40,324 nt of DNA from Verrucomicrobiota bacterium (lineage in GTDB: Bacteria > Verrucomicrobiota > Verrucomicrobiia > Opitutales > Oceanipulchritudinaceae): positions 1 to 40,324 of the forward strand of contig JAJOKB010000090.1 in assembly GCA_021208135.1 (NCBI GenBank), given 5' to 3'. The notes under the pieces were generated by a model. The model worked only from the letters and a program-made list of their open reading frames with translations. It was not told the DNA's origin and searched no databases. A program made the position numbers and the translations under genes. Shown piece after piece: positions 8,104 through 16,802 of the stretch; within the stretch, counting starts at the first letter, position 1, and every line of letters starts with the position of its first letter.

Positions 8104-10728
8104 TTAAAATGCCGGAAACACAATCGGAATATTGATTTGTGTCCGAACTGGGCGCTCATGCCTTTTCGCGGGTTCAAAGCGCCAATTGGTCAGCGCACGC
8201 AGCGCCGCATTATTGAAGTCGTTGTTGTCGGAGGAGACCACGGTAGTCTCACTCAAAGTGCCGTCTTTGTTGACGATGGCTCTGATAACTACCCGGACTT
8301 CCTCGCGATTGCGGTAGGGAGGCACGGGGTTGGTCTGTTCCAGCACCCCTGGCATTTCGTGAAGTTGGCCGGCGGGTACAATACGATCCCAGGACAGCAT
8401 CGCCACGGCAGGCAGTTCCACAACCGAATCTGGATCCAGAGTGAAACTATGCTCAAGATCTTCAAAGCCTTCCAGTTTGAAAACCACGGAAAGTTCACCT
8501 GGTGGTAAATCTTCCAAAAGAACAGGAGTCACACCCACTTCGCGTTCGCCTAAATACACGGTCGCACCCTCAGGTGTGGTGGAGAGCGCTACTGACGCAA
8601 CAGGGAAGGTAAAACTACGTTCAACCGATGCGGAAGGAGCTACGGTGATTGCCATTTCCAGCGCGGGCCAACCGGCCTTTTTGGCGACGACAAGGTACTC
8701 ACCTGGGTACAGGTTTTCCACCTGCGCTGGCAGGGTGCCCTCGTGTGCTATGAGGTCGGGCATGTCCTTGGGCATCAACGCATATCGTGCTCCCTCCATA
8801 TTGCTGCTGAGCGCAACGGTCCCATACGCGGGAGACAACCTGACGGCTGCGATTTCCACGCGCTCGCCAGCAACAACCTCAAATGCTCCCTGGCCGGGTA
8901 AATGATTGAGAAGTCTGAGTTCAAAAGAGTAATTGCCGGCTTCGACCTCGCTGAGTTCCAAAGGTGTTGTGCCCACGGCTGCTCCTTGCAACCACACCTC
9001 GGCTCCGGATGGATCTGATCGGATGAGAACACTCCCGGTGGTGATGACGGGTTCAGGCTCGGGCACTGGTTCCAGTTCGGGTTCGGGCTCGGGTTCTGGT
9101 GCAGGAGGTACTGTCGGTGCAGGCTCTGGCGCTGGAGGGGGCGGTGCAACAACTGGTTGTTGCACTGGGGCGGGTTGACTTGCAGTCTGCACGGCAGGCG
9201 CGCTGACAGGAGTGTCTGAACCGGACGGGCGCAAGAACAGAATCAGCAAAATGATGACGAGTACGGCCGCACCAATGCCAACGAAAACAGGTGTTTTTGA
9301 TTTTTCGGATGTAGCTTCCTGAGTGGTACTTGGAGCAGCAGCAGCTTTCACAGCAACCGGTTTTTCTGTCGGTTTTGGAGCAGGGGTCGCAACTTTGGCC
9401 GCAACTGGCGCAGCAGGCTTGGGGTCTTGCTGTTTGAGTTGCGGTTTTACCTTATTGCCCTTGACCGCAATGGCCTTGGCAATCGCTGGCTTTGCGGCGG
9501 GTTGAGAAGGCGTTTCGGCTGGCGGTGCTGATACCGGAGTGGGTTGAGCCACAGGAGGCGGCACTGGGCCAGCGGGTTCAGGCGGAGGTGTCGCCGCAAC
9601 TTTAGGTTTGATCACCGTCACTGCAGCTGCTGGTTTGGCAACCACTGGAGGTGGCGGAGGCTGAGGAACCACTGCAGGTGGTGGTGGTGTTTGCACACCC
9701 TTCCATGGCTGAGACAGATCCACAAACCATGGATTTACAGCTGTACTGAAATCAGTGACAGCTTTGAGAATGCCCAAAGTGGTAAAATCAACTTTGTCCG
9801 ATACCGCCGAACAATCGACTTTCGCATGAAGCTTACGCTCGATATCTGCCCATTGGGGAGCTTTATGCCCAAGAGCAGTCAACCATGACTGTTGTAACCA
9901 TTCGCGTTCAGGACCAAACCAAGTTTGGGCAGCAAACCCCTGAGTTGTTCCCAGACTCAACTTTTGTCCATCAATGGCAGCCGCCACCGGCTCCGCCAAA
10001 GCTGAGCCCAACTTGGGAGCGATTTCACCAAAGTCGTAGATACCATCGTAGAGAAGTTTGACCGCTGAACCTGCGAATTTCAGATTCAACTCCTTTTGAA
10101 TGGCTGTGTAAAGAACGTTCAAACCTTCTGCTGTCGCAGTTGAGGTGCAAAGATCCTTCGCCAAAGTGTGAACTACGCTTTGCTGTTCAAAGTAGTCCAC
10201 CAAAAATAAAGGTAACGCACTGCCGTTGGCGTCATAAATGCGCAAGCCACCAATCTGCGCAGCAGCAGCACTCTGAATCCAATCAGCCTTCAAACCGGCT
10301 TCATCCAGAAGGGTGGTGTACGCCTCCAGCACAGACTTTGGCGTGGCAATAGCGAACACGCTGGAGGTCTTGTCGGTAACTTCACCCCCGGTTTGACTGT
10401 CCACAACGTGCAAATGGTATTGTTGCGGACTGAGTTTCATCGCGCCTAATGCACTCTGAACAGCTTCGTCGCGACTGCCCTTGAGGACGTCCGCAGACAA
10501 GGTCTGCAAACGGATGTCAGGATCCCGGATCAATACGCCCACACCACTGGTACCTGCGCAAAATGCTTTCAACAGGTCGGCTAATGATTCCTTGCTGTTG
10601 GGCAGATACAAAAAGTGATCAGTCGCGCGCCAGATTCCGGCGGCATTTTCAAACGACAAAGCCCTGGCCGCTTTCGCGCTCAGGTCTATTACAATGCGTT
10701 TGGTTGCGTTTTGTGTGGGGGTATCCAT
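8104..10728 (-). CDS. PilM/actin-like N-domain fused to Pro-rich linker, transmembrane helix, PEGA repeats and TonB C-terminal domain
   Basis: Intact 874-residue protein with an unusual architecture. Residues 1-340 resemble an actin-fold/PilM- or GspL-like domain: 'RIVIDLSAKAARALSFE' looks like phosphate loop 1 and 'LFLVDYFEQQSVVHTLAKD' like loop 2, with 'ALAEPVAAAI' after. Residues about 345-475 are Pro/Ala/Lys-rich. One transmembrane helix ('PVFVGIGAAVLVIILLILFL') lies at about 480-500, then a Pro-Glu-repeat spacer. At least two, probably three, PEGA domains follow ('GSVLIRSDPSGAEVWLQG', 'GEYLVVAKKAGW', 'VALSTTPEGATVYLGEREVG'). The last about 90 residues are a TonB_C-like domain ('VNKDGTLSETTVVSSDNNDF', 'NAALRALTNWRFEPAKR'). 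Predicted topology puts the actin-like part in the cytoplasm and PEGA/TonB in the periplasm. Function is unknown; a cytoplasm-to-wall/outer-membrane coupling role is inference. No pilus genes lie nearby. Confidence 0.8.
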   Translation of the reverse strand: MDTPTQNATKRIVIDLSAKAARALSFENAAGIWRATDHFLYLPNSKESLADLLKAFCAGTSGVGVLIRDPDIRLQTLSADVLKGSRDEAVQSALGAMKLSPQQYHLHVVDSQTGGEVTDKTSSVFAIATPKSVLEAYTTLLDEAGLKADWIQSAAAAQIGGLRIYDANGSALPLFLVDYFEQQSVVHTLAKDLCTSTATAEGLNVLYTAIQKELNLKFAGSAVKLLYDGIYDFGEIAPKLGSALAEPVAAAIDGQKLSLGTTQGFAAQTWFGPEREWLQQSWLTALGHKAPQWADIERKLHAKVDCSAVSDKVDFTTLGILKAVTDFSTAVNPWFVDLSQPWKGVQTPPPPAVVPQPPPPPVVAKPAAAVTVIKPKVAATPPPEPAGPVPPPVAQPTPVSAPPAETPSQPAAKPAIAKAIAVKGNKVKPQLKQQDPKPAAPVAAKVATPAPKPTEKPVAVKAAAAPSTTQEATSEKSKTPVFVGIGAAVLVIILLILFLRPSGSDTPVSAPAVQTASQPAPVQQPVVAPPPPAPEPAPTVPPAPEPEPEPELEPVPEPEPVITTGSVLIRSDPSGAEVWLQGAAVGTTPLELSEVEAGNYSFELRLLNHLPGQGAFEVVAGERVEIAAVRLSPAYGTVALSSNMEGARYALMPKDMPDLIAHEGTLPAQVENLYPGEYLVVAKKAGWPALEMAITVAPSASVERSFTFPVASVALSTTPEGATVYLGEREVGVTPVLLEDLPPGELSVVFKLEGFEDLEHSFTLDPDSVVELPAVAMLSWDRIVPAGQLHEMPGVLEQTNPVPPYRNREEVRVVIRAIVNKDGTLSETTVVSSDNNDFNNAALRALTNWRFEPAKRHERPVRTQINIPIVFPAF
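9050..9130 (-). repeat. Pro-Glu dipeptide repeat tract inside the PEGA/TonB fusion gene
   Basis: On the coding strand this segment encodes an almost uninterrupted run of Pro-Glu and Glu-Pro pairs with a few Ala, Val and Leu, built of imperfect six-base units (mostly CCNGAR). Such Pro-Glu tracts form stiff extended rods in TonB-type proteins and space a membrane anchor from a distal domain. Here it lies between the transmembrane helix and the first PEGA repeat. The repetitive DNA could vary in copy number between strains. Confidence 0.7.
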
Positions 10729-10820
10729 CGAACAGACCTAAGCTTTGGCCTCATGTATGCTACATTTCAAGACTTTTTCCCGACAATGAATTTACCGCCC
10801 GCAGTAAGGGAGTTTTTTTT

Positions 10821-10850
10821 TTATAAAATTCGCCCGCTGCCGGGGCGGCC
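10821..10850 (-). terminator. Weak hairpin after ydbL, possible terminator
   Basis: Read on the minus strand just beyond the ydbL stop, CGCCC and GGGCG (positions 10847-10831) can form a five-pair GC-rich stem with a seven-base loop, followed by AATTTTAT and then a run of ten A. The U tract after the stem is short, so termination efficiency is doubtful. The 130 bp between ydbL and the PEGA/TonB gene otherwise contains no gene that I can see and is the likely place for a promoter for the downstream group. Confidence 0.35.
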
Positions 10851-10858
10851 AGGAAAAG

Positions 10859-11236
10859 TCATGGTTTTTGCAACCACTCGCCAGCGGCGTTCTGTAGCCA
10901 CACCCCGCTGCGGGCTTGTTGGGCGATACGAATGGCTCGTTGACGACCACTTCCTCGACGGACACGTTTTTGATTGCGGGCAATTTGACGATAGAGGCTT
11001 ATACGGTCGGCATTCTCGGCATTAACGATAGCCCGTTCTTCGGGAGTCAATTCGGTGCGTGCTTCGAGCAAACCGCGGTTATTTTCACCCACCTTTCCAG
11101 AAAGGCGTAGGGCATCGGTCTGAGGCAAGCGCTCCTGCATGCGCTGAAGTTCAGCTTGAGCGGATAAAGTGACTGTTGCTGACAGTAGAAAGAAACAGAG
11201 CAGTATGTAGGATAAAATTTTGTAATTGGCGTTCAT
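10859..11236 (-). CDS. ydbL: YdbL-like periplasmic protein (DUF1318)
   Basis: About 125 residues with a Sec signal peptide ('YILLCFFLLSATVTLSAQA') and a DUF1318-type body containing 'ERLPQTDALRLSGKVGENNRG', 'EERAIVNAENADRI' and the C-terminal 'AIRIAQQARSGVWLQNAAG'. In E. coli, YdbL is a periplasmic partner that controls assembly of the YdbH-YnbE intermembrane bridge. Here it is third in the same order, an AsmA/YdbH-like gene, ynbE, ydbL, 21 bp after ynbE. The ATG at 11236 is preferred; an in-frame TTG six codons upstream is possible but would lengthen the leader without benefit. Intact. Confidence 0.85.
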   Translation of the reverse strand: MNANYKILSYILLCFFLLSATVTLSAQAELQRMQERLPQTDALRLSGKVGENNRGLLEARTELTPEERAIVNAENADRISLYRQIARNQKRVRRGSGRQRAIRIAQQARSGVWLQNAAGEWLQKP

Positions 11237-11257
11237 AGCAAAATAAGAGTGCAAGGG

Positions 11258-11488
11258 TTATTTTTCTTCCAGGGGAATATACTCGGTAGCTGCGGACTGG
11301 CGGTCCAACGCCGCGAAGATATCGTCCAGTTCACGTTGAATTTTGTGATTGATGGTGATGTTGATATAGATGGGTTCGATGCGTATGGGGTCGGTTTTGA
11401 CATGTATGCAGCCGGTGAAAGAACCGATCGTTAGCAGACTTGCACCAGCCAGCGGCAAAAGGCCGCGTTTTAATTTAGGCATTTTCAT
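11258..11488 (-). CDS. ynbE: YnbE-like outer-membrane lipoprotein
   Basis: Small lipoprotein of 76 residues. It has a basic N-terminus ('KMPKLKRG'), a hydrophobic leader and a lipobox 'SFTGC' at about residue 27, so the mature protein starts at Cys. The mature part 'HVKTDPIRIEPIYINITI' followed by 'LDDIFAALD' is the YnbE family signature. In E. coli, YnbE oligomerises as a beta-strand stack that meets the periplasmic end of YdbH. The start overlaps the stop of the AsmA/YdbH-like gene by four bases (ATGA), implying coupled translation and partnership. Intact. Confidence 0.88.
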   Translation of the reverse strand: MKMPKLKRGLLPLAGASLLTIGSFTGCIHVKTDPIRIEPIYINITINHKIQRELDDIFAALDRQSAATEYIPLEEK

Positions 11489-12126
11489 AAAGGTTGTTGT
11501 TTTTGAAACAGAGCACCAATGATTTCATTCAAACTCCGCTCCGAGGCGTTTGGTTTCGTGTTGGCATTGAGATTATTAAACTCCATGCGTTGCAAATTCA
11601 TAACCATTGGCACCGCGCCCATCTGAATCTGGATACTGCTGTTGTCGAGAATCAACTGCCTGATCAGAATCTGCCTGCCCGGAGCTGGGTCCGGGGTACC
11701 TTTATCCTCCGGAGGTCTGGTTCGCTGCCTGGTATTGGCTTCGATGTTTTGTGAAAGCACGGTCAAATTGTTAATCTGGCCCCTGTTTTCCATGGTAAAC
11801 TCGGCCCCGGTAATTTCGATGCGGTCTATGATAATGGTATCCTGAAACAGCGACCTCGGACTAAAGCGCACGAACACGCCCTCGATACGAACGGCATTGG
11901 GCGTGCTGAAGCCCTCGGGATTGCCAACCGCGAAAGCGTGAATTTCAGCCCTGCCGAAGATGGGTAGCAGTTGAATTTTTTCGACGCTGACCGGACTGCG
12001 GGTTATCTCAGGCAGAAAGCGTTCCACGGCAGCCTTAAGGGCCGGACCGGCCAGAAACTGCAAGACCAGTACTCCGACAATAAAAATTGCGGCAACAAAC
12101 ATTAGAGCTGCGGACAGCTTTTTCAT
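11485..12126 (-). CDS. Short AsmA/YdbH-like protein
   Basis: 213 residues: an N-terminal transmembrane anchor (about 5-28, 'LMFVAAIFIVGVLVLQFLAG') followed by a single AsmA-like N-terminal module with the typical phrase 'VEKIQLLPIFGRAEIHAFAV', 'VGNPEGFSTPNAV' and 'IIIDRIEITGAEFTME'. AsmA-family proteins (TamB, YhdP, YdbH) form hydrophobic grooves that carry phospholipid across the periplasm, but those are 800-1300 residues long. This copy is only the membrane-proximal module and a tail. It is followed with ATGA overlap by ynbE and then ydbL, the E. coli ydbH operon order. The natural overlap at its stop argues that the short length is real. Whether it spans the periplasm, or works as an oligomer, is open. 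Confidence 0.75.
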   Translation of the reverse strand: MKKLSAALMFVAAIFIVGVLVLQFLAGPALKAAVERFLPEITRSPVSVEKIQLLPIFGRAEIHAFAVGNPEGFSTPNAVRIEGVFVRFSPRSLFQDTIIIDRIEITGAEFTMENRGQINNLTVLSQNIEANTRQRTRPPEDKGTPDPAPGRQILIRQLILDNSSIQIQMGAVPMVMNLQRMEFNNLNANTKPNASERSLNEIIGALFQKQQPL

Positions 12127-12190
12127 AATATTGAAGTAGCGTTGTATCGCAGTGCCGTCAAGCCGCAGATTGGCAAGGCAGCATGGCTCA

Positions 12191-13892
12191 TCATGCTAAA
12201 TTGAGTAAAGGTTCACGGATCAGGCTGAAGCGTTCCTGTTTAGTTTCAACAGCTTTTCTCAGTGCTGCCTCTGTGCCCAGCACAGCAACGGACTGTTTGG
12301 CACGGGTGATGGCAGTGTAAAGCAGAGCCCTGGTCGCCAGAGGACTGTCATGCTGGGGTAAAATAACCAAAACATCGTCGTACTCGCTCCCCTGAGAACG
12401 ATGAATGGTGATCGCCCAGGCAGGACTGTAATCAGGAAGTCGTAGCATAGGCAGCTTGCGCAGCGAACCATCGGCATTGCGGAACCAGGCGCCTTTGTTG
12501 CTGCCTTGCGCTGTACATAAGACACCTACCGAACCATTGGTAAGACCGGTCTCAGGATCATTGTCGGTTGATAATGATGGGGCTGTTTATCAGTTGGCTG
12601 CAACTGCGCAGGTACTCATCAATATGCCTGCTCACACTTTCAGCACCGGCAATGGCGCAGCGGTTGGCGGTAAGGATGCAGACCTTGTCCAGGTTTTGCA
12701 GAGCCAGTTCCGGTGTTGCGGCCTCCGCCACTGCACGCAAAGACTGCAAAAGTTGCCCAGGGAATCTGTTAACTGGAATCCATCCGCGTTCAGACTCAAT
12801 CCAGCTCAGACCCGACGAATCCTGCTTCTGCCTGTTGGCCAGCAATACATCCATGGCCTCATCGGCGTTATCGGCTTCCAGACTGGCTGCCAGCCGCTTG
12901 ATGCCCGGTCGATTGGCAAATCTTCTGGATTGATTCAAGTGCACGTGCAGTTGATCGCAGGGTGGATCAGCGGCCATCTTGAATAGTTCCGCAAATACAT
13001 TTCCTTTGCCGACACTCTCCAGTTGCTGCGGATCCCCCATAAGAATGAGTCTGGCAGTTGGCGGAACTGCCTTTAACAAAGCATGCCACATGAATATATC
13101 TATCATGGAACACTCATCCACAACCACAACCGAACCTTCGGGAAATGACAGGCGTGCGCAGCGGCGGGTGCCGGGATTGTAGCGCAACAGAGAGTGCAGG
13201 GTGTTGCAACTGTTGGCGGAGTGTAGCAATGCCTCCTTGTGTTGCTTAAATTCTTCAGGCAGAGATTGCAGGGATTCGGCTATGGCTGCGCGCATGCGTT
13301 GCGCGGCCTTTCCTGTTGGCGCACCGAGATAGACGTTGTTGGCAGGAATTCCCGCCTCCAGCAGAGTGGTCAAAATGCGGGCCAAGGTATAAGTTTTTCC
13401 AGTGCCGGGTCCGCCCGTTATCCAACAGAAGTTCCGCTTCAAGGCCAGGCGAACCGCCTGTAGTTGCCTATTGTCTGGTGCGCAGTCTGGAAATAAAACC
13501 GGCAAGATTGCCTCAGTTTGTGGAATTGGAGAATTGTCCGGTTGCCTGGCCGCCAACGCCAGACGTTTGCGGATTGCGTGCTCGATCTGAAACAGACGCG
13601 TTGACTGAAGATAGTCCAACTTTGATCCCTTCAGTGCCACCAAAGGCGATCGAATGGCTGCCACTTCATCGGTGGTGATTGTCAGCGGATCACACTGAGT
13701 CAATTCATTGCCCCACTGCGAAAAATTGAAGTTGTGTTGTGTTGCGGTGCTGCCGCGTGCTTCAGCTTCTAGTAACTGGGCGACAATCCAGGTTGCTTGT
13801 CTGGAAGTGCCCCAGCGTCTTTGTAGCCATTCAATTTCAGGCGGCAAAGGTTGTCCGCCCTCGGTTTGACTTGTCTGACTATCTGCGCCCAT
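12191..13892 (-). CDS. recD: Exodeoxyribonuclease V alpha subunit RecD (one frameshift)
   Basis: Superfamily 1 5'-3' helicase subunit of RecBCD, used in double-strand break repair. After repair it is about 566 residues. Motifs: N-terminal RecD domain, Walker A 'GGPGTGKTYTLARIL', Walker B 'VVVVDECSMID', motif III 'LILMGDPQQLESVGKGNV', 'QSRRF', and after the break 'AWAITIHRSQGSEYDDV' and 'LLYTAITRAKQSV' (motifs V and VI). The break is near 12565, where one extra C separates 'SPIIINR' from 'NDPETGLTNGSVGVL'; removing it restores the RecD pattern. The start at 13892 is chosen because the conserved region begins soon after; the gene overlaps the tonB-like gene by 14 bp. recB and recC are not in the window. 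Confidence 0.9.
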
Positions 13893-14708
13893 CGCTGCTG
13901 CGTAGAATGATACGGAAATCATAGCTGCGGTTACCCGGCGGAGGGCCGGGAGATTGCATGTCGCGGAATGCCTGCAGGACCGCAGCATCAAAAACCGGAT
14001 CCCCTGAACTGCGGATAATAGACGCATTCACCACCCGACCATTGGCCAATACGGTGAATTGCGCAGTCGCTTCCAGATTGGCGGCATTGGGGCGAAAAAC
14101 AGCACGCAAACGAGCCCGGATCTGATCGTGGTAGGCATTTAAATCCGATTGTTGCGCCACTGTCAGAGACTGAAGTTCCGAGGCGGAAATGTTAACCACA
14201 TTAGACTGCAGATTGCGCAGTATGTCGGAAGTATCGATGCGGGGCACATCTACCGGCCGGTTTTGTTGGGTTGGGCGGGTTTGCACCCGATCTGGTACGG
14301 GCCGGTTACGGCGAAAGTCATCAATGGAAATCTGTTGTGGGGGTTGCGGCTGAGGTTGCGCTTGTTGCGTCGGTTGAGGCGCTGGCGCGGGAGGCGGTGT
14401 GGTTGGCGGCGGGGGTTCAGGTCTCGGCACCGGGCGGGTATCCACTCTGGGTAATGCTGGCAATGGTTCACTGCGCGGAATATCGGGCAACTGCACCTGA
14501 GGTTCGGGCGCTGGAGAAGGCCTTTGCTGTGGGCTCGGAGCAGGTTGCGCAGACTCAGAAGGGCAGCCATAACCAACTCGAAGACATGCTGTTCCGGCTC
14601 ACGTTGAAACAGATTCAATAGAAATCCAAGCAACAACAGAGCGATAAATCCCAAATGTACCAACAGGGAATGCAACCAGGCGTTGTTACTGCTGTGGTGC
14701 CAAGTCAT
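13879..14708 (-). CDS. TonB/TolA-like energy transducer (one frameshift)
   Basis: Inner-membrane anchored periplasmic protein that would link the TolQR/ExbBD motor to the outer membrane. Residues about 10-33 form one transmembrane helix ('SLLVHLGFIALLLLGFLLNL'), then a long Pro/Gln/Arg-rich extended linker ('PRPEPPPPTTPPPAPAPQPT'), then a C-terminal TonB/TolA-like domain ('YHDQIRARLRAVFRPN', 'FTVLANGRVVNASIIRSSGD', 'DAAVLQAFRDMQ'). After repair it is about 276 residues. The break is near 14562, where a C is missing in a C run: the sequence 'FELVMAA' should continue 'PSESAQPAPSPQQ'. The start ATG at 14708 shares one base with the stop of the tolR/exbD gene (TAATG). It could serve either the Tol-Pal or the TonB function; no TolB, Pal or TonB receptor is in the window. 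Confidence 0.82.
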
Positions 14709-15121
14709 TAGCGTGCACGGGTTTCCAAACTCAAGCGGGTTAAATTCTTGGACTTGATCAAATCGATAATGTTCACAATTTCCTGGTAGGGCAGGGTAGC
14801 GTCACCGCGAACTTGAATGACCGGTGGATCGTCGGATAGCGCTATCAGGTCGAGAAGGTCACTCAGGCGCTGTCGATCCACTGGATCAGTCCCCCAGAAG
14901 ATCTGGCGATTGGCATCAATGGAGATGACTTGAAACTCGGTGCGGGGCGGTGGTTGTGCCCGCGCCGTTTCGACCGGGAGGTTGATATCGATGGACTGCT
15001 GCAATAGCGGAGCAGTGATCATGAATATGATCAGCAGCGCAAAAGCCAGGTCAATCAACGGAGTTACATTTAACTCCGAGACTGCGGACAATCGCTCCTT
15101 GCGGGTGAAATTACGCGCCAT
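14708..15121 (-). CDS. TolR/ExbD biopolymer transport protein
   Basis: Proton-channel partner of the TolQ/ExbB motor, 137 residues. It has one transmembrane helix with the functional Asp ('LNVTPLIDLAFALLIIFMIT') followed by the typical 'APLLQQSIDINLP' and a periplasmic domain ending 'YQEIVNIIDLIKSKNLTRLS'. The ATG at 15121 is chosen since an upstream extension would lie inside the tolQ/exbB gene; the two overlap by 11 bp. The 'APLLQQ' stretch after the helix is more TolR-like than ExbD-like, but the call is not firm. Intact. Confidence 0.88.
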   Translation of the reverse strand: MARNFTRKERLSAVSELNVTPLIDLAFALLIIFMITAPLLQQSIDINLPVETARAQPPPRTEFQVISIDANRQIFWGTDPVDRQRLSDLLDLIALSDDPPVIQVRGDATLPYQEIVNIIDLIKSKNLTRLSLETRAR

Positions 15122-15809
15122 GATCGTTCTGCTGAGCCCGTTCAATCTCGATCCGGTCTGCCAGGCTGCTGGCAAAGTTTTCCAGCTCGGTAATCATCAA
15201 TTTGGTTTGAGTGAGCAGGAAATTGTAACCAAACACAGAAGGTATGGCCACCAGAAGTCCCGCGACGGTAGTGAGCAAAGCTCCGGAAACACCAGGGGCG
15301 AGCGCACCGATGCTTGCGGTGCTGTCGGTTGAAATGGCCCCGAATGCATCCATGACCCCCCATACAGTGCCCAATAGTCCTAAAAACGGGGCTCCTGACA
15401 CAATAGAGCCCAGGACAACCATCCGGGATTCGTACTGCAAGCTGATGTTGGTGACTGCTCGCTGCAAAGCGTTCTCGGCGTGAGAAACAGCGTGCGGACT
15501 GGACTTTGCATTGTGGTAGGCGGTCAAGGCATTACGGGTCAACTCAGCATACGGTCCCAGCGCTTTGGGGAGCGCAGGATCAATGACCAGTACGCTGTCG
15601 GTTGCCCCCAGACGGTTGGCAAACTTCAGATTCTGAGTACGCATGCGCGCCAGATCCATTCGTTTGCCAAACATCACTGTCCACGCGAGGAAGCTGAACG
15701 CCACCAATAAAAGTACAATGACCTTGCCGGCGGTGTTGGATTGAGCGAAATAGGTCAATACGCCGGCCAGCGGCATATTGAAGGATGCTTGCAACAGGTT
15801 TATTAACAT
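15111..15809 (-). CDS. TolQ/ExbB/MotA-family proton channel protein
   Basis: Intact 232-residue membrane protein with three predicted transmembrane segments: about 25-48, about 125-150 and about 165-190. The family signature is clear in 'GSIVSGAPFLGLLGTVWGVM' and 'GALAPGVSGALLTTVAGLLV', the helices that line the proton path with TolR/ExbD. It forms the energy-transducing motor for the TonB/TolA-like protein encoded two genes on. It starts 7 bp after the trmL stop. 'GLLGTVWGVMDAF' is typical of TolQ; I leave the gene name open because the pal-side genes are absent. Confidence 0.9.
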   Translation of the reverse strand: MLINLLQASFNMPLAGVLTYFAQSNTAGKVIVLLLVAFSFLAWTVMFGKRMDLARMRTQNLKFANRLGATDSVLVIDPALPKALGPYAELTRNALTAYHNAKSSPHAVSHAENALQRAVTNISLQYESRMVVLGSIVSGAPFLGLLGTVWGVMDAFGAISTDSTASIGALAPGVSGALLTTVAGLLVAIPSVFGYNFLLTQTKLMITELENFASSLADRIEIERAQQNDHGA

Positions 15810-15816
15810 GAGTCGA

Positions 15817-16301
15817 TTATGTCAGATGAATCTGACGCAATGCCTCATAAGTTGCAATCCCTACTGAAGTAGAAAGATTTAATGAGCGCAAGGATGTTCA
15901 CTGAACCTGGGCAAGGTGATGCGCCAAGGATCGCCAACGTCTGCATGTAACCAGTCCGGACACCCTTTGCTTTCACTGCCAAAAAGCAAACCATCGCCTG
16001 CCTGAAAGCTGACATCCCAGAAGGATGTTGTGCTGCGGGTGGTAAAGAGCCAAATGCGGCGTGGAGAGCCGGGATGCTTTCTAAATGCGGCCCAGTCATC
16101 GTGATAGTGAACATCCAACTCCTTCCAGTAATCCATTCCACTGCGCTTTAAGTGACGATCAGTGATGGTAAACCCGAGCGGCTTTATCAGGTGCAGCCGA
16201 CACCGCGTGTAGGCACCCAATCTGCCAATGTTTCCGGTGTTTTGCGGGATCTCTGGATTGAACAGGATGAGATGCAGCAAAGGTTCTGGCGTCTGAATCA
16301 T
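15817..16301 (-). CDS. trmL: tRNA (cytidine/uridine-34-2'-O)-methyltransferase TrmL (one frameshift)
   Basis: SPOUT-family enzyme that methylates the wobble ribose of certain leucine tRNAs using S-adenosylmethionine. About 161 residues after repair. Visible features are 'LFNPEIPQNTGNIGRLGAY' (N-terminal conserved motif), 'KPLGF', 'RSGMDYWKELDV', 'LLFGSESKGCPDW' and, in another frame, the knot motif 'RSLNLSTSVGIATYEALRQ' that binds the cofactor. The break is near 15890 where one base is missing between 'FSEH' and 'RSLNLS'. Without repair the protein would end before the trefoil knot and be inactive. It sits between smpB (9 bp) and tolQ (7 bp). Confidence 0.9.
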
Positions 16302-16310
16302 TAGAGCACC

Positions 16311-16778
16311 TCAAAGGTGATGACGTACCATGCGCTGGGTTTCGCGCAAATCCACTTTTTCCTTCAAATCCTGCCGTTTGTCGAACTCCCGCTTCCCTTT
16401 ACACAGACCGATCTGCACCTTAACCAATCCCTTCTTAAAATACATTTTGAGGGGAACAATGGTCTTACCAGCGGCCTTCACAGCATCTGTCCATTGGCGG
16501 ATTTCCTTGGCATTCATTAACAATCTGCGAGGCCGGTAAGGCGCATGATTAGCGAAATTGCCAAAAGCGTATTCGGCAATATGGCAATGGTACAGGGTGG
16601 GGCCCTTTTTCTCCAAACGCACAAAAGCATCCGTGATTTGGGCCTGGCCCATACGGATGCTTTTGACTTCGGTGCCGGTCAGAACGATCCCGCATTCAAG
16701 TGTGTCCTCAACGAAAAAGTCGCGGTGGGCTTTACTGTTGCGGATTTCCTTGTAGCGATCCTTGTTAACTTTCGGCAT
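16311..16778 (-). CDS. smpB: SsrA-binding protein SmpB
   Basis: Intact 155-residue RNA-binding protein required for trans-translation with tmRNA. Conserved stretches are 'NSKAHRDFFVEDTLECGIVL', 'GTEVKSIRMGQAQITDAFV', 'GNFANHAPYRPRRLLMN' and the basic C-terminal tail 'GKREFDKRQDLKEKV', which occupies the mRNA channel. The ssrA gene is not in the window. It lies 24 bp after rpoZ and 9 bp before trmL in a compact minus-strand series. Confidence 0.96.
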   Translation of the reverse strand: MPKVNKDRYKEIRNSKAHRDFFVEDTLECGIVLTGTEVKSIRMGQAQITDAFVRLEKKGPTLYHCHIAEYAFGNFANHAPYRPRRLLMNAKEIRQWTDAVKAAGKTIVPLKMYFKKGLVKVQIGLCKGKREFDKRQDLKEKVDLRETQRMVRHHL

Positions 16779-16802
16779 CGGGTGGCTGACGCTGCGCGCG
16801 AA

